From Apoda limacodes (Eukaryota > Arthropoda > Insecta > Lepidoptera > Limacodidae): a stretch of 64,000 nucleotides of DNA. Where the stretch lies: the NCBI GenBank assembly GCA_946406115.1, contig OX291555.1, positions 11,736,001 through 11,800,000 of the forward strand. Direction: 5' to 3'. The stretch's first letter is position 1, and the number at the start of each line of letters is the position of its first letter. A program made the translations under genes and the position numbers. Shown here one piece after another: positions 46,692 through 58,089 of this stretch. A model generated the notes under the pieces. That model worked only from the letters and a program-made list of their open reading frames with translations. It did no database searches and had not been told where the DNA came from.

Positions 46692-46877
46692 TCAGAGGAT
46701 ATCCCTAAGAGTTGTGTGCCTCTGTAGAATGGCTGGTTCCAGTCTTTTCCACTTGACTCTATCCCTGGCTATTTTTCTCCAGTGTGGCCCCACTGTTTCC
46801 TTCAGTATGTCCTCGTGAAAAATGAAGCGATTGTCACTTACTGGCACCCATGCAAGACAAGTATAAATAGATAACAA
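46692..46877 (-). mobile_element. LINE ORF C-terminal fragment
   Basis: The minus-strand frame contains VGPHWRKIARDRVKWKRLEP, the W..IA.DR..W pattern typical of the C-terminal end of RTE/BovB-like LINE ORFs. Isolated fragment. The remainder to about 47480 is unassigned. Confidence 0.5.
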
Positions 46878-47479
46878 GATTTAAATATTTTCATCATTTT
46901 CAGTTCTTTTATTTTTAGCCATAATAACATGAGATATACAGATTTCTATTGAGCGGGTTCTGAAGACATGCCTAAAGGGCCTACACATTCTTAATTTCCT
47001 CTTTGTACTAAGCATATTTTGCTAATGCCAATTGAGTTTTGTCAATTAGTACTAAATTATACTGAATGATTATGGTACATTGTAGTATATCAAATTAGCT
47101 AGAACCACCTTAATAAACTCATGTTTATTTTTGTAATGTGGCAGATTATTTTAGTTCATTTCAGATCATGAGTCCAGCTGGACTGGGCCCCTTCAAAACT
47201 AATGTTTGCTGGGTGTTAGCCATGGGTACCAACACCAGGCAAAGCATTGCCTAGTTAACCAAGGCATTGGTCAAACACCAGACCAAACTCAATCAGAGTT
47301 ATCCGAAATTAACAGATGTCCCAACATCTGCATACCACAGGCGTTTGTCACATGCAACCCTTATTTTTATATAGTAACTATTGTCTTAAAACGCTACAAC
47401 ATGTTGCAACTTGAACTTGCAACAAAATATCTAGCAGTACAGCCAAGACATGTAGAAATACAGCAATAAATTATGTCAG

Positions 47480-47560
47480 AGCACTTTACAACATGGAGAA
47501 CTGGTGTGCCATAGAGTAGGCTTATGTCCAGCAGTGGACCAATATAAGCTGATATTATGA
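47480..47560 (+). repeat. Tail of a LINE-like repeat
   Basis: Reads AGTAGGCTTATGTCCAGCAG TGGACCAATATAAGCTGAT, a motif I associate with LINE 3' ends in Lepidoptera. The complementary motif CGTCCACTGCTGGACAAAGG occurs near 62590. Confidence 0.55.
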
Positions 47561-47875
47561 CCGGCCACACATAACTTTTTTATTTAAAAAAGTACACTGC
47601 AGCTTAATATTTAAAGATCTCAAATTAAATTATTTTAATTTGGGGACTTACTCATTTTTAAATAACTTTGAAACAAAAACATACATTTGTGTTTATAGCT
47701 AAACCAGCAAACATTGTTCCGCTGTAGCACCTTCTCCATTTTCTCCCTCCTCTACTTTCCTCCCTCTTCCCCTATTCTGTCCTTAGTTTACTATGAATAA
47801 TGAACTGCTGCTAATTCATTTGAATTTATATTGATTAATAACTTGAGTACAGTGCCATCATCGGGTCCATGTATT

Positions 47876-47955
47876 GTCAAAGGGTTGTATTAATTTAGAA
47901 ACCTTCCCAGCAGGTGCACAACAACTTGTTTCAAGGAGCCATCAGTGGGTCTCCA
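47876..47955 (+). repeat. Copy of the 11130-11220 repeat
   Basis: GTCAAAGGGTTGTATTAATT, AGAAACCTTCCCAGCAGGTG and CACAACAACTTGTTTC follow the same order as 11130-11220. Diverged. Confidence 0.4.
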
Positions 47956-47999
47956 AATACTGATGTGTTTTCCAAGACCTACTAGACTAGGCCAAGAGC

Positions 48000-48900
48000 C
48001 AAAGTATGGCTAAAAGTCTTCATAAGTTATTATAAAAATATTTATTAAATATTACAAAATTGTTTTAATCACTATTATATTGAGTCTTAAATTTAGTTAG
48101 GGAAAGAATCTAAACTAAAAAAAATTAAACTTAAAAAAAATTATGCTATATAGTAAAAATCTAAAATGTTTGATGAAACACTTGCAGTTGATTAAATAAA
48201 GTATTAGAAATTAAAAAAAACAAAATCAACTGCTTTTATCTGCTATTCTGTGTTTAATTGATTTTTATTAAAAATAATATATGCATAACATGTACCATGC
48301 ATGTGCGTGTATAGAGTATGCAACGCGTTTGTGGCATGCACATTCACGCAACTTTGTTTTATATGCTTAGAAACATCTTAATAAGCGTAGACATACCAGA
48401 GCAGGAGGAGCTGGTTGTTCAAACAATGGTAAAACTGCCCGAGTTTTTTCCAAAATCCTGATATATCTGCACATAGTACATGTGTACATGAGGATTATTT
48501 ATTTTAGTGCAATTTTGATATTAAATGAGAAACTTAATTGAATATTTATTCATTTATTGTAAATGCATAATAAAGTTTGTTTAACTCTTGTTTTACTTTT
48601 TTTTGTACTTTTGTTAAATGATGAAGAATTTCATTTCTCAAGTTTTATTTGCCATTTATTTGCCATTACAGTTATTTTATAACTTGTTATGCATGCCGTA
48701 TTGAATCAGCCATTTAAAAGATAGATATTATAATCGTAAGCTGTAACACTAAAATCACACAAAGTTTTTTTTTTATATTTTACAGATTTTTATTTCCATT
48801 CATACTCTTTTTTACAATGATAGTCACCATATTGGAACCGCTATTTTAATTATTAAAATTTTGATGATGGACTATTAATTAATCCCAAAAACCCCCAAAT
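48000..48900. other. SLC37 intron 1, unassigned stretch
   Basis: AT-rich. No coding, RNA or repeat signal recognised. Confidence 0.35.
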
Positions 48901-48934
48901 AATAAATTTTAGGCCATTTATAAAATTTTTTGGA

Positions 48935-49420
48935 CTTTTGGCCACTCTTTGAGGCCTTCGGCTCCATTGTGCAATTGTATGGTTTATCCTTAGTTCGCGA
49001 TTCCAACTGTGCTAATCAATTATTCAGAAACCTTTTTTGGCGTGTGCACATCAACTTACCAAAATTTAATTACAATGACAATAATGAAAACAAAGAAAGA
49101 ATTATCCAATTTGGTACAATCGTTCGGAAGTTATTCTAAGTGCGCGAGTCCAACTCGCATATGGGCGAAAGAAAAAGAAACAGAATTATCAATCGTTCGG
49201 AAGTTATTGTTAGTGACCCGCGCACTAACAATAACTTCCGAACGATTGATAATTCTGTCTCGTATTTGACCGGTTATTTTTATGCATACAAACGTTGTCT
49301 TGACAATAACGAAAACAGCAATAAAAGAATTATCCAATTTGGTGCAGTTATTCGGAAGTCATGCGCGTACAAATATTTTTCGGTGATTCATTTTCATTTA
49401 TATAGTTTTTATAAATAAGT
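48935..49420 (+). repeat. Rearranged LINE 3' ends with perfect hairpin
   Basis: Three partial copies of a unit containing GAATTATCCAATTTGGT and GTTCGGAAGTTATT follow one another (about 49095, 49180 and 49325). The middle copy is mirrored into a perfect inverted repeat, arms 49180-49215 and 49223-49258 (36 bp each) with a 7-base loop ACCCGCG. The upstream part (49010-49070) matches the 11130-11220 family, and GCGCGAGTCCAACTCGCATA is the end motif of the same repeat class. Confidence 0.8.
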
Positions 49421-49654
49421 GTTATAAAAATCTATGTGTATGTATGTATCTTCATGGGTATTGAATAGTTAGGGACAGCTTCCAACCTAGATAGCCCTGC
49501 ATGAGTGAGTACGCCCTTCGCGACAAAACTGTTTCTTATACAGTTTATCTAAAGGTAACATACCTTCAAATTTATGATATTAGTTAGGAGCTATAGTTAA
49601 CCACAAGAGAACCATTAGACACAAAACAAAACTCAAAGTAATCGCAAAAACCAT

Positions 49655-49800
49655 TTAAAACTGAAATGGATATGGGTTGGACATGTGTACAGGGAAGAAA
49701 CAATTGAAATGAAATGTTACAGACTGGCATCCCAGAAACGAAAAAAGAAATAGAGAACATCTCAGATGAGAAGATGACCCTCAAAACACTGCTGGTGTCA
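49655..49800 (+). mobile_element. RTE-like LINE ORF 3' fragment
   Basis: The plus strand encodes KWKWVGHVYREETIEMKCYR-like sequence followed by a basic stretch with a stop. The W.GHV pattern is the conserved end region of RTE-type ORFs. Broken frames. Confidence 0.5.
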
Positions 49801-50424
49801 CATAGAGAACCAAAGCATGGAACAGGGAACTGACAAAATATTTGTATGCATATATTATGTTAAAAAAGCTGTTCAAGATTTTACTGTCCGTAAAGAAAGG
49901 CTATTCTATTCTATATTCAGCCAAAACCGGCAAGACAATTAAGTGAATTGCTGACAATATTCATAATTGTTAGACTGTAGATGTAGCAATAGGACCATCC
50001 ATTGTCCAAGTATGACCTCATGGGGAACTTTTTCATAAAGCAGACGGTTTTGTGCTATTTATGTATACATTGTCAGTATATTTCTTTAAGTATTAGCATT
50101 TTAAATCATAATTTATTTGAACTGAAATAATATTTACGTAATGTTGTGACATTAGCAATGACATATAGTACAAATTGAATAGGTATAATTTACTATGTAT
50201 TTATCTAAACATCTAGTATTATTTTTCATATCACTCATGATAAGAACACAATATGAAAATGATTTTATCATGTCCTTTTGTACAATTGTTCTGACTAAAT
50301 TGATTAAGGTAGATTAATAAGTGAAGTAATTAAGAAGTTATGTTCTATAAGTATGCATAGTTACTTTTTGTGGTTTGTATATTTGCTGTTTTGGCACCTG
50401 GTGACATCAAGTAGGATAGAATAT

Positions 50425-50515
50425 TGATATGGAAGCATTGCAGAATAAAAGATGTAGTGAAAAAGATTAAGAAAGATATGCTAAGGTGGTTTGGGGATGT
50501 TGAGAGGATGTTATT
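50425..50515 (+). mobile_element. RTE-like LINE fragment
   Basis: The plus-strand frame reads RIKDVVKKIKKDMLRWFGDVERM, shown here as RIKDVVKKIKKDMLRWFG then DVERM. It matches the ML.WFGHVERM motif near the end of many LINE ORFs. Short fragment. Confidence 0.6.
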
Positions 50516-50754
50516 TTATACCTAGTGTTACTAGCTGTCCCGGCGAATGTTGTTTAAGAAATTGCCATAAATTGCCAGCCAGAAAACAGTTATAGTTATT
50601 CCTGCGGTAATTTTCCGAAATAAAAAATGCTAGGCATTGCAGCAAGAAGGGGGCCACTCTTCTTTATGTTGCACCTCATTGTTGTTCTGTCAAAGAGCTG
50701 TTTTTAGTACACAATTGGTGTTATGTAGGTGGTGGCCTATTCGTTTTAGTGGCT

Positions 50755-51080
50755 TCACGTTCGGAGCGGTAAAGGGATGAGTCCGGCATGTACCAATCTT
50801 TTTTCTTATTTTTAATTACATTCATTGTTCCCACCATTGGCTTTTCTGTGAAGGAAAACATCTTGAGGAAACCTGCCTACGTCATAAAATAGACGTATAT
50901 GTGAAGTCCACTATCCGCATGATGTGCAATGGCCTATATCGCCCTCGTCCATGGTGAGAGTAGGCCATGGCCCAAGCAGTAGGTTTTATGAGCCTGGTAA
51001 AGAAATTAGCCGTTGGACAGTCGAGTTGTACTGGGCCAGCGTTGTGGACTATGGCCTATGATTCCTTCCTTCAGAAAGAA
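50755..51080 (+). repeat. SINE-like dispersed repeat
   Basis: Contains GGTAAAGGGATGAGTCCGGC, GTCCACTATCCGC, GGTGAGAGTAGGCCATGGCC and ACTGGGCCAGCGTTGTGGAC, blocks shared in part with 6060-6345 and 16480-16640. Non-coding. Confidence 0.5.
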
Positions 51081-51100
51081 GCCTGTGTCCCAGCCAGGGC

Positions 51101-51545
51101 TTGATATAACGTTATTATCCTTATATCGTTATTCGTCACAACGTTGTGAAAGACGCCTTATAACGTTAGATGGCTATAACGTTATTATCTTGGCTCCCTA
51201 GCACTATGCACAGCGTAACTTTACAAATACCGCGATCATAACGTTATGTGGCATCTCTTTTGCACTCACATTTCTCGTCGCTAAAATCATCCATCGCTTT
51301 GCTTTTGGTGCTTTCGCGCGTATCACGCGCGTGAGTTGTGTACACAGCAGACATTTAGTGCAGTAAGTCTAAGAATACTTAGAGAAGTAGGTACCAGAAA
51401 ATGGCAACAGCGCAATAACTTTACTCATAACGTTATTTATCGGGGAATTATTTTGTTTTTATTTCGTTATGTTTCTATAACAGTTTTGTTATTATAACGT
51501 TATGATAGCGCTATAACAACAAAGTTATTTTTAAAACGTTATTAA
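51101..51545. repeat. Cluster of ATAACGTTAT palindromes
   Basis: Five exact copies of the 10-base palindrome ATAACGTTAT (near 51106, 51176, 51238, 51427 and 51494) plus variants (TATAACGTTAGA, TCACAACGTTGTGA, AAAACGTTAT) within about 440 bases, ending 140 bases before SLC37 exon 2. May be the inside of a mobile element rich in binding sites, or a regulatory array. Confidence 0.7.
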
Positions 51546-51684
51546 GGTTCGGTTCCAGCAATGGGGACATAATGGCTGGGGCATCGATGGTTTTATCTGT
51601 GGCATTACATATATAGTTAGGGTTTATAAAAGAGTTAGGTCAATGTCTACAACCCATCCAATCACTATACTCTATTTGTTGCAG

Positions 51685-51854
51685 TTATCAAGCAAGCATA
51701 CTTGTGTTGACATACTTCACATACATGACGTACCATCTGACCCGCAAACCGATCTCAGTGGTGAAGAGCGTGCTGCACCGAAACTGCAGCGCGCTGCCGC
51801 CACCACCGGACCTCGTCCCTGGCGACGAGCACTGGTGCGACTGGGCGCCGTTTA
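51685..51854 (+). CDS. SLC37-type exchanger, coding exon 2 (first helix)
   Basis: 170 bases between TTGTTGCAG and GTAAGT. It encodes YQASILVLTYFTYMTYHLTR KPISVVKSVL (helix 1 and the RKPISVVK signature that follows it), a Pro-rich luminal loop (CSALPPPPDLVPGDEHW) and CDWAPF, ending with one base of an Asn codon. The signature and the CDWAPF block identify SLC37 over other MFS carriers. It is GC-rich against AT-rich introns. Confidence 0.9.
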
Positions 51855-51939
51855 GTAAGTGGCACTAAGACCCAGATAGTTTTACGTAGGTGCCTTTAAT
51901 ATTTTTCAATAGAGTATCTTTGTGGTGACCAAAGTGGTG

Positions 51940-52005
51940 CAATGACAGCGCGCTGGACTCCCTAGTTAAAGGTCCTGTGTTCGATTCTCAGTTGGGGCAA
52001 TAACA
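51940..52005 (+). repeat. tRNA-like SINE fragment
   Basis: TGGTGCAATGACAGCGCGCT ... GTGTTCGATTCTCAGTTGGG gives A- and B-box-like segments but no acceptor stem. Located in the 448-bp SLC37 intron 2. Confidence 0.5.
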
Positions 52006-52302
52006 ATTTATGTATTGTATTGTTTGAGACGTAATACCATCAGTAAAACATAGGTGTTATAAGCATTATTAACTGTTTGCCGCAACAAATAATGTTACAT
52101 ATCTTTGGGAGCAGTGTTGCTTGGTATTTAGCTTTTTTAATAGAATTTTACCAGATCTAAGCAAAGTATTATACTGAAGTTAAAATGGTACAGAAAGTGT
52201 ATCTGGCTTGAGTAAAAGAACGCACATTCTAATTTATGTTGATATAAATATAAGTAATTGTTGTTCATATAAAAAATGTTATATTTTACTTGTTGTTTTC
52301 AG

Positions 52303-52383
52303 ATACAAACGATGCTAACACTCTGCTAGGAACGCTTGACTCCGCCTTTTTGTTTTCGTATGCGGCGGCCATGTTTGTTTCTG
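52303..52383 (+). CDS. SLC37-type exchanger, coding exon 3 (helix 2 start)
   Basis: 81 bases between TTTTCAG and GTTAGT. It encodes TNDANTLLGTLDSAFLFSYA AAMFVS plus one base. The LDSAFLFSYA.AMF pattern is the second membrane helix of SLC37. Phase 1 at the end matches exon 4, which begins with the two bases completing Gly in SGMIAER. The following intron is 7.7 kb and contains a DNA transposon. Confidence 0.92.
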
Positions 52384-53139
52384 GTTAGTATAGCCTTGCC
52401 ATGGTAAAAGGAGGCTTAGCCCGTAATTCACCACGCTGGCCTATTTTTTAAATTTTGATTTCGAAAATAAAGTCTACATTGACCAAAGCAGTATTAAACA
52501 TACGTTTCTGGATCCAACTGCGGGAGTTTTTTTTGTTTCTTAAAACTATAAAAACAATATTACTTCTGGTGATAAATGTATAAAATTATGGCGTATTTCA
52601 GCGCTTTTAAAAAATCATCGCCTAGGAGGTAAAAGGTGATATAAGTTTCTAGCGAAATGGTGGCTCTAGCGCTTGGAACCTACTGAGTACCTAGCTTCCT
52701 TCTTTATAGTCATATATGGTGTTTTTCAATTAAATACCCTAAGGCATATATAAAGACGGAATAACTTAAAACGGATCTATAAAGTATAGTGTAACCTTGC
52801 ACCTTACCCGCTAGAAGTTCGGCCAATCGTATTCGTCTTGCGGAAACTCAAAAGAAACTCATGAGAACGAGATTATAACGTCGAACGTAGTCAGTACCCG
52901 TAGTCAGTAGGAGCGTGGGGTAATTGCGAACAGGGAAAACTAAAATAAAGCGAAAACAAATTAAGTAATCAAAGCTATTTATTAATCAGTCTTTAGTTAA
53001 ACTAATCTACCTTATTTTTTAATAATCAACAGTGATATTGTTTTAATAATAATCAAATTATAATGAAAAAAACAAAACATCTGGTGTCCGGGATTACCCC
53101 ATACTGAGCGGGGTAATCCCGGTCATACTCTAATTAGCG

Positions 53140-54865
53140 CAAAAATCACATACAAAGCCCTTAGAACTGCTTCCCCAGTTGTGCCCTTCTCATGGGCCCA
53201 TAATCTACATTTGTAACACATTATCCAATCTTCGGTGATTGGTTGTACATATTTTTCATTACAAATCAGACAAAAATACTCTTCTTGATTCTTTGATTAA
53301 GCTTTTTTGTTTTCTTTTTTATTGCATACATTATTTTAAAATGCTTTCAGATTCTTTACGCCTTTTTTACTTTTATTTTTACTGTCAATCTTTTCATTAA
53401 TTTTAATCTGCTCTTTTTCTTCCTTTTTTGTTCTTTTTCTTCTAAAGCATCTTTCATGGGGGAGCTGGTTATTATAATTGAATGCCTCTTTCTAGAAGTT
53501 TGTCTTGTTTTGGGTTGTGATATTTGGGGAACAGTAACAATTTCCTGAAGTGAAATTGATTCGTTCAACTGAGCAATTTGGCTAATTGGCATTATCACCT
53601 CAGCCTCAGGTGTTACGTGTTCTTTCTGATTTGATGCTTGTGCTTCCTGAGCCTCTGGTGTTTGAACATTGGACGACAATATTGTTTGAGTATCAGGCAA
53701 TGTTGCTTCTAAGAACTGTTAATCAAATTTCGTTGTATCTAATGGCTAAATACCAGCTACCCGGAATCCACTTGCAATATTGCTGATTCGATTGAAAGCT
53801 TTAGTAAAAAGTTCGACGACTTCATACTGAGTAATTCTTTTGCCTACGTTAGAAGCCATTTATAAGTCCCATTCACGGTTATATGCTGTCTTGAGGGGTC
53901 CAAAATATGTTAAGTCCAGAGTTTGCATTCGATGTGACGTATGCGGTGGACAGTACTATTCCATTCTGGAGACAAAGCAGATAGCAAGCAAGACTAACAT
54001 GGCTTTCATGGTTGTCTAAAACAAGTAGAATTGGATTTTCTACAGATGGCTTTGCATAAGAAATAAAATGATGTAACCAATCTACAAATAGATTTTCGTT
54101 TATCCAACCCGAATCGCTAACTGCTGCTATCATATCAGAATTGCCTCCACGCAATAATTGAGCATTCATTCTTTTCCTCTTAAAAATGAAAAACGGAGGA
54201 ATATAATTTCCTGCGGCACTGAATGCGCAAACAACTGTGGTTGTAGTTCCTCTTTCACCACTAGTTATCATACCAACTTGCTTTTGACCTTTTGGAGCTA
54301 GTATCCTGGAATTTCTCTGCACATTAGAAATGCCGGTTTCATCAACATTATATATGCGATTAGCATCAAACTGGTATTTTAATTGCATTGATTCCAAGTT
54401 ATCGAAAAACATTTTAACTTCCGTTTCGTTAAAGGCTGTAATTCTACTAATAGAAGTAGACTCAGGTTTACGAAGCGAAATATTAGGATGCCTTTTCTTA
54501 AACCCATAGAACCAGTCCTTTCCTGCCATCTGGGTTTTTTTGTCAAAATTGTGCTTTAAATTATTAACTTCGGCAAATTTGAAGGCTATTTTTCGGACCG
54601 TCTCAATAGTTAAACCATAAAATTGTTTACAGCATTTCAAGATATGGTTCTCCAGTTCTTCTTCTTGTTCTTGAGAAAATGTAGCCTTACTTCCAGTTTT
54701 TGGAGCCTTAGTAGTTTCATGTTTAAGGTAGTCATGTATAGTGATTTTTGGTACAGAATAAGTAATAGCAGCCTTTCCTAGTGAAAGTGTTTTGTTTTTG
54801 ACAGCCTTAATGGCTTTCTCCAAGTCCTCTAATTTATATTTAGTCTGCCTTTCTTTGGCATCTGA
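53140..54865 (-). pseudogene. Transposase, pogo/Tigger (DDE_1) type, frameshifted
   Basis: Open frame from about 54865 (after a TTTCAG acceptor) to 53879. An N-terminal psq-type helix-turn-helix (KLEDLEKAIKAVKNKTLSLG) is followed by a CENP-B-like DNA-binding segment (GKDWFYGFKKRHPNISLRKP) and the DDE nuclease with VDETG (first Asp, residue 161 counted from 54823) and LDNHESH (second Asp, 270). The frame then shifts near 53950. The region with the expected third Asp and the C-terminal tail continues in another frame and carries further stops. A Lys-rich segment (53356-53700) and a decayed C-terminal CxxC...CxxC zinc-ribbon-like module (FVCLICNEKY, then WIMCYKC) follow. It cannot make an active enzyme as it stands. 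Confidence 0.8.
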
Positions 54866-55386
54866 AATATCAATTTATATTTATTGTCAGTATCAGAAAT
54901 AATGTATTCATATTATGTATTAATTGTGGTAAAAAATAATTATTCGGCCTGTTAACTATCTCTACACCAAAGCACACCTAGATACATTCATGTATTTATT
55001 TTAAACTGATTTACGTATTAGTGAAATATTGTCTTTTTATTATATTATCAATTTGGTTACAGTATTTCACTGTTAGCGACATATTTTAGAATAAAAATGC
55101 AGCGATCAATAAACTTGTTGTTTAGGGGTAACTGCGGACGTTCGTGTTTACCCCACTCAAATCGTCCGCCATTAGCCGACTCGCCCAGAAACACAATATA
55201 AATATTTTATTTGAGGTTAGAACCATGCGGTGCATGATACGAGTGCTTTAAAACATTGTTCAATTAGATGTTATTTCACAAAAAAAAACACCATGCTCCT
55301 AAGTTTTTTGTACAGTAAGAAGCACACATCTACTTTTACACAAAAATTAGATGAAATTATTGAAAAATCATTAAGTTGACTTACCT

Positions 55387-55470
55387 TGAAACGCGAGCGC
55401 GTCCTCACTTTAATACTTTTCGTTTGGCACTGGGTTCGTGGTCGACTTATGATTGCGTCATTCAAAATAT
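55387..55470 (-). pseudogene. Possible 5' exon of the transposase gene
   Basis: Minus-strand segment ending CGCGTTTCAAG before a good donor GTAAGT, encoding a basic stretch (SRPRTQCQTKSIKVRTRSRF). It lies upstream of the transposase acceptor inside the element, but the phase does not obviously match, so it may be untranslated. Confidence 0.3.
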
Positions 55471-55559
55471 CTCCTGTCCTGTTCTAACATAGTTAAACGT
55501 GTGCGTCCGCCATTACCCGCCGTCCGTAATTCCCCCACCCTCCCCTAGTCAGGGTGACT

Positions 55560-55920
55560 TCATAGTGGTACACTTTTCTGAGTTTCTTCGTGCTTCAGAG
55601 GGCACGTAAAACGTGTTGTCATATTATGTTTACGACTGCTCGTAAAGCAAATTTAGAAGCCTGATGGGCGCCTTAAAAACAGTCGAGTGGCCACAAGCTC
55701 GACGAACGTCCGCCATTTCGCACTGAGCCAGTGCGGCAGACTTATGGCCTAAGTTTCCTCTAAGGAGAGTCCCTGTCCCGTTAGTGGGGATGAGGCAAAC
55801 CTTGTCGCGAATTGATTTTGAATTGATTTCAACAATTGCCTTGCTGAGGTAATTTTTTTTTACACTGTAAGTAAACACATATATTACTCCTGATGGACGC
55901 TGGCTTTTGTGGGGTTAACT
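55560..55920 (+). repeat. Dispersed repeat fragments
   Basis: TTCGTGCTTCAGAGGGCACG followed by unrelated-looking GC-richer sequence (GGAGAGTCCCTGTCCCGTTA), resembling SINE tails and LINE remnants. Immediately follows the DNA transposon. Confidence 0.4.
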
Positions 55921-56122
55921 GAAAATCGTATCCAGGCAGGAGTCCCGCCTTGGGAGTAAAGTTCGTAAATAAGATTAAAATCATAAAAAAAAGTTTAATA
56001 AACAATCTTTGAAATTACTCACTTTATGAGGTCTCCTTCTACTTGTAAGACTTATCCAAATTAATTTTTAGGATTCTACAGTTAGCGACAGTACTCTAAA
56101 GAAAAAAGATTTACAAGAGCAA

Positions 56123-56216
56123 TACCTTAATATTTGATATTAAAGGAGAATGGGCAAAATTCTATGGACACGTACCTTAATATTTGATATTAAAGGAGAA
56201 TGGGCAAAAGTCTATA
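56123..56216 (+). repeat. 50-bp tandem duplication
   Basis: TACCTTAATATTTGATATTA AAGGAGAATGGGCAAAA begins at 56123 and again at 56173. An inverted copy of its core (CCCATTCTCCTTTA) occurs at about 56502. Confidence 0.85.
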
Positions 56217-56539
56217 GACCATAGTCTGACAGATTAATAGTCTGTCCCGAAGTTTGGCATATAGTGTATTTGAAAGAGTAGTTTTATAACACCTTTTTTG
56301 TGTGATGATCAAATACAATACTAGAATCTAACCAGTTATATGAATAACATTGTAAACAGTTTTCATAAATATGAACAGCAGTATATATCATTCTCTGCGG
56401 GATACATTTTTTTTTATAAAAAATGATGTAACGAAACTACTCTTCCAAATAAGCTATCTGTTAACTCTGGGGGCAGCCTACGCGTTTTTGAACCAGTTTA
56501 CCCATTCTCCTTTAGCTTGATAACTCTCGATGTTCTAAG

Positions 56540-58080
56540 AAAAAGTGTCTTAACCGACTGACTAAAAACAAAGAAATCTTATAAATAAAGAGTTCTGTTT
56601 TTATCTTTTAAGGTACGAAACCCTGTTTTTAAAATGTGTTTTACATTTAAAAATTTAAACATCGTAACAAGGTACATTATTCCGAGTAGTAAAATAGGCA
56701 AAGTGGAGCTAATACTAAGATTCAAGCGAAACTTAACATCACGTCCATATCAGGATGAGTTTCTTGTAATTTGAGAGACGTACTTGATCACACGTTTGAC
56801 ATACCTACATACTTTGCCGTATTTGGATACCGGGTTATTAGAGGGAAGTATAAAGTAGAATCATTATTTAAGGTCCCGTACCAAAATGTTAAAAAACACT
56901 TATAGTGAGACGTTGGTGTCTGTACATCTCTCTGTATTTATGGGCTGTTGTTATGCAAACTTATCAACTCAACAACACACAACAACTCGGTTCGAAGAAA
57001 TACTTTATATAAACAGGTGGGTAAACATAGGTGTAGAAAAAATCAGTAAAAAAGAATACATAAAAGAAAGATATACATATAAGTAAATGATTTTATATAG
57101 ATACATAAACATACATATATATTACCTAAATATACTTAATACAATTACAGCAATTAAAATACACAAATTTACATAAATGATAGTTATATACACATAAATA
57201 CATACATACATACATACATGTACATAAATACATCTACAACAAAGCGATAAATAGTGCTCTTTTATTTGTACTTTCAAGTTTTCAATTTTACGACAGTCAT
57301 AAATTGGCTGAGGTTGTTCATAATAATTTTGAAATTTTTTAACATGTGGTTGAAAAGTTTAAGGACAACTTTGAAGTTGATTATCCCAAAACTAATCCCA
57401 AAGGATTTTCTAGCCATAAATTTCGTAACATCGTGCGCCAGTTTTAGATTAACTGATGAAAACCAGTTTGAGTAGCCGCAAAATTTCCGTGGGTAGTACT
57501 TTACAATAAAATTAAATATATCACTTATCTACGGCTCTGTTACACAAATTGATTAGCAGCTGTGTAATTAATTCCGCCATTTTACTTCAGATAAGTTATT
57601 GAAGTAGAAAATGCGTTGACCAGTCGCCCGTATCACTTCCTATTTCCATGCTAGGTGTGAAAACATATACAATTGCTTTTTAAAAACTATGCTTAGTACG
57701 GAGTTCAAAACATAGCCACAGCATTTATCAACCTAAAGTACACCCTTGGGATTTTATACCTATATATAATTATTTAATCATTAATTGATCAAATTACCCT
57801 ATTTAAGTAATTCTATTGGCTTGATATTAAATAAATCTGCCAATGGAAATTTACAGTAGATTTCTAATCATAAATGTTTAGCTGGAATTCCCTCAGTTAT
57901 AGTATAGGTATACTTATAGGTGTACCTATGAGATTGACACCTTGCCACTATACTGCACTGCACTTCATGACACTGTGTAGTCTAAATAAAATAACTGAAC
58001 GCGTGGAGCTACTTCTGCTCTGCATTGCGATCCTATTTTTAACCGACTTCAAATAGTAGGAGATTATCAATTCGGATGTT
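56540..58080. other. SLC37 intron 3, unassigned stretch
   Basis: No exon recognised. Contains a low-complexity ACATACATAAATAC region (57100-57240), including a short (CATA)n microsatellite near 57200-57225. Otherwise nothing. Confidence 0.4.
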
Positions 58081-58089
58081 TATATTTTT

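Larger units (their letters stand above)
52910..55545 (-). mobile_element. Complete pogo/Tigger-type DNA transposon
   Basis: A 2.6-kb element flanked on both sides by TA (52908-52909 and 55546-55547), the target duplication of Tc1/mariner-class elements. The ends are imperfect inverted repeats: GGAGCGTGGGGTAATTGCGA at the left and the complement of AATTCCCCCACCCTCCCC at the right. Internal copies of GGGGTAA(C/T)... and CCGGGATTACCCC lie close to both ends. The transposase gene runs on the minus strand. The element sits in SLC37 intron 3. Confidence 0.8.

Noticed and set aside
51643..51855. 70-codon plus-strand frame starting MSTTHPITILYL
   Set aside because: It overlaps SLC37 exon 2 in the wrong frame. 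The exon read from 51685 gives the conserved YQASILVLTYF...RKPISVVK.
55630..55878. 82-codon minus-strand ORF
   Set aside because: Sits in repeat-like sequence directly after the DNA transposon and has no recognisable motif.
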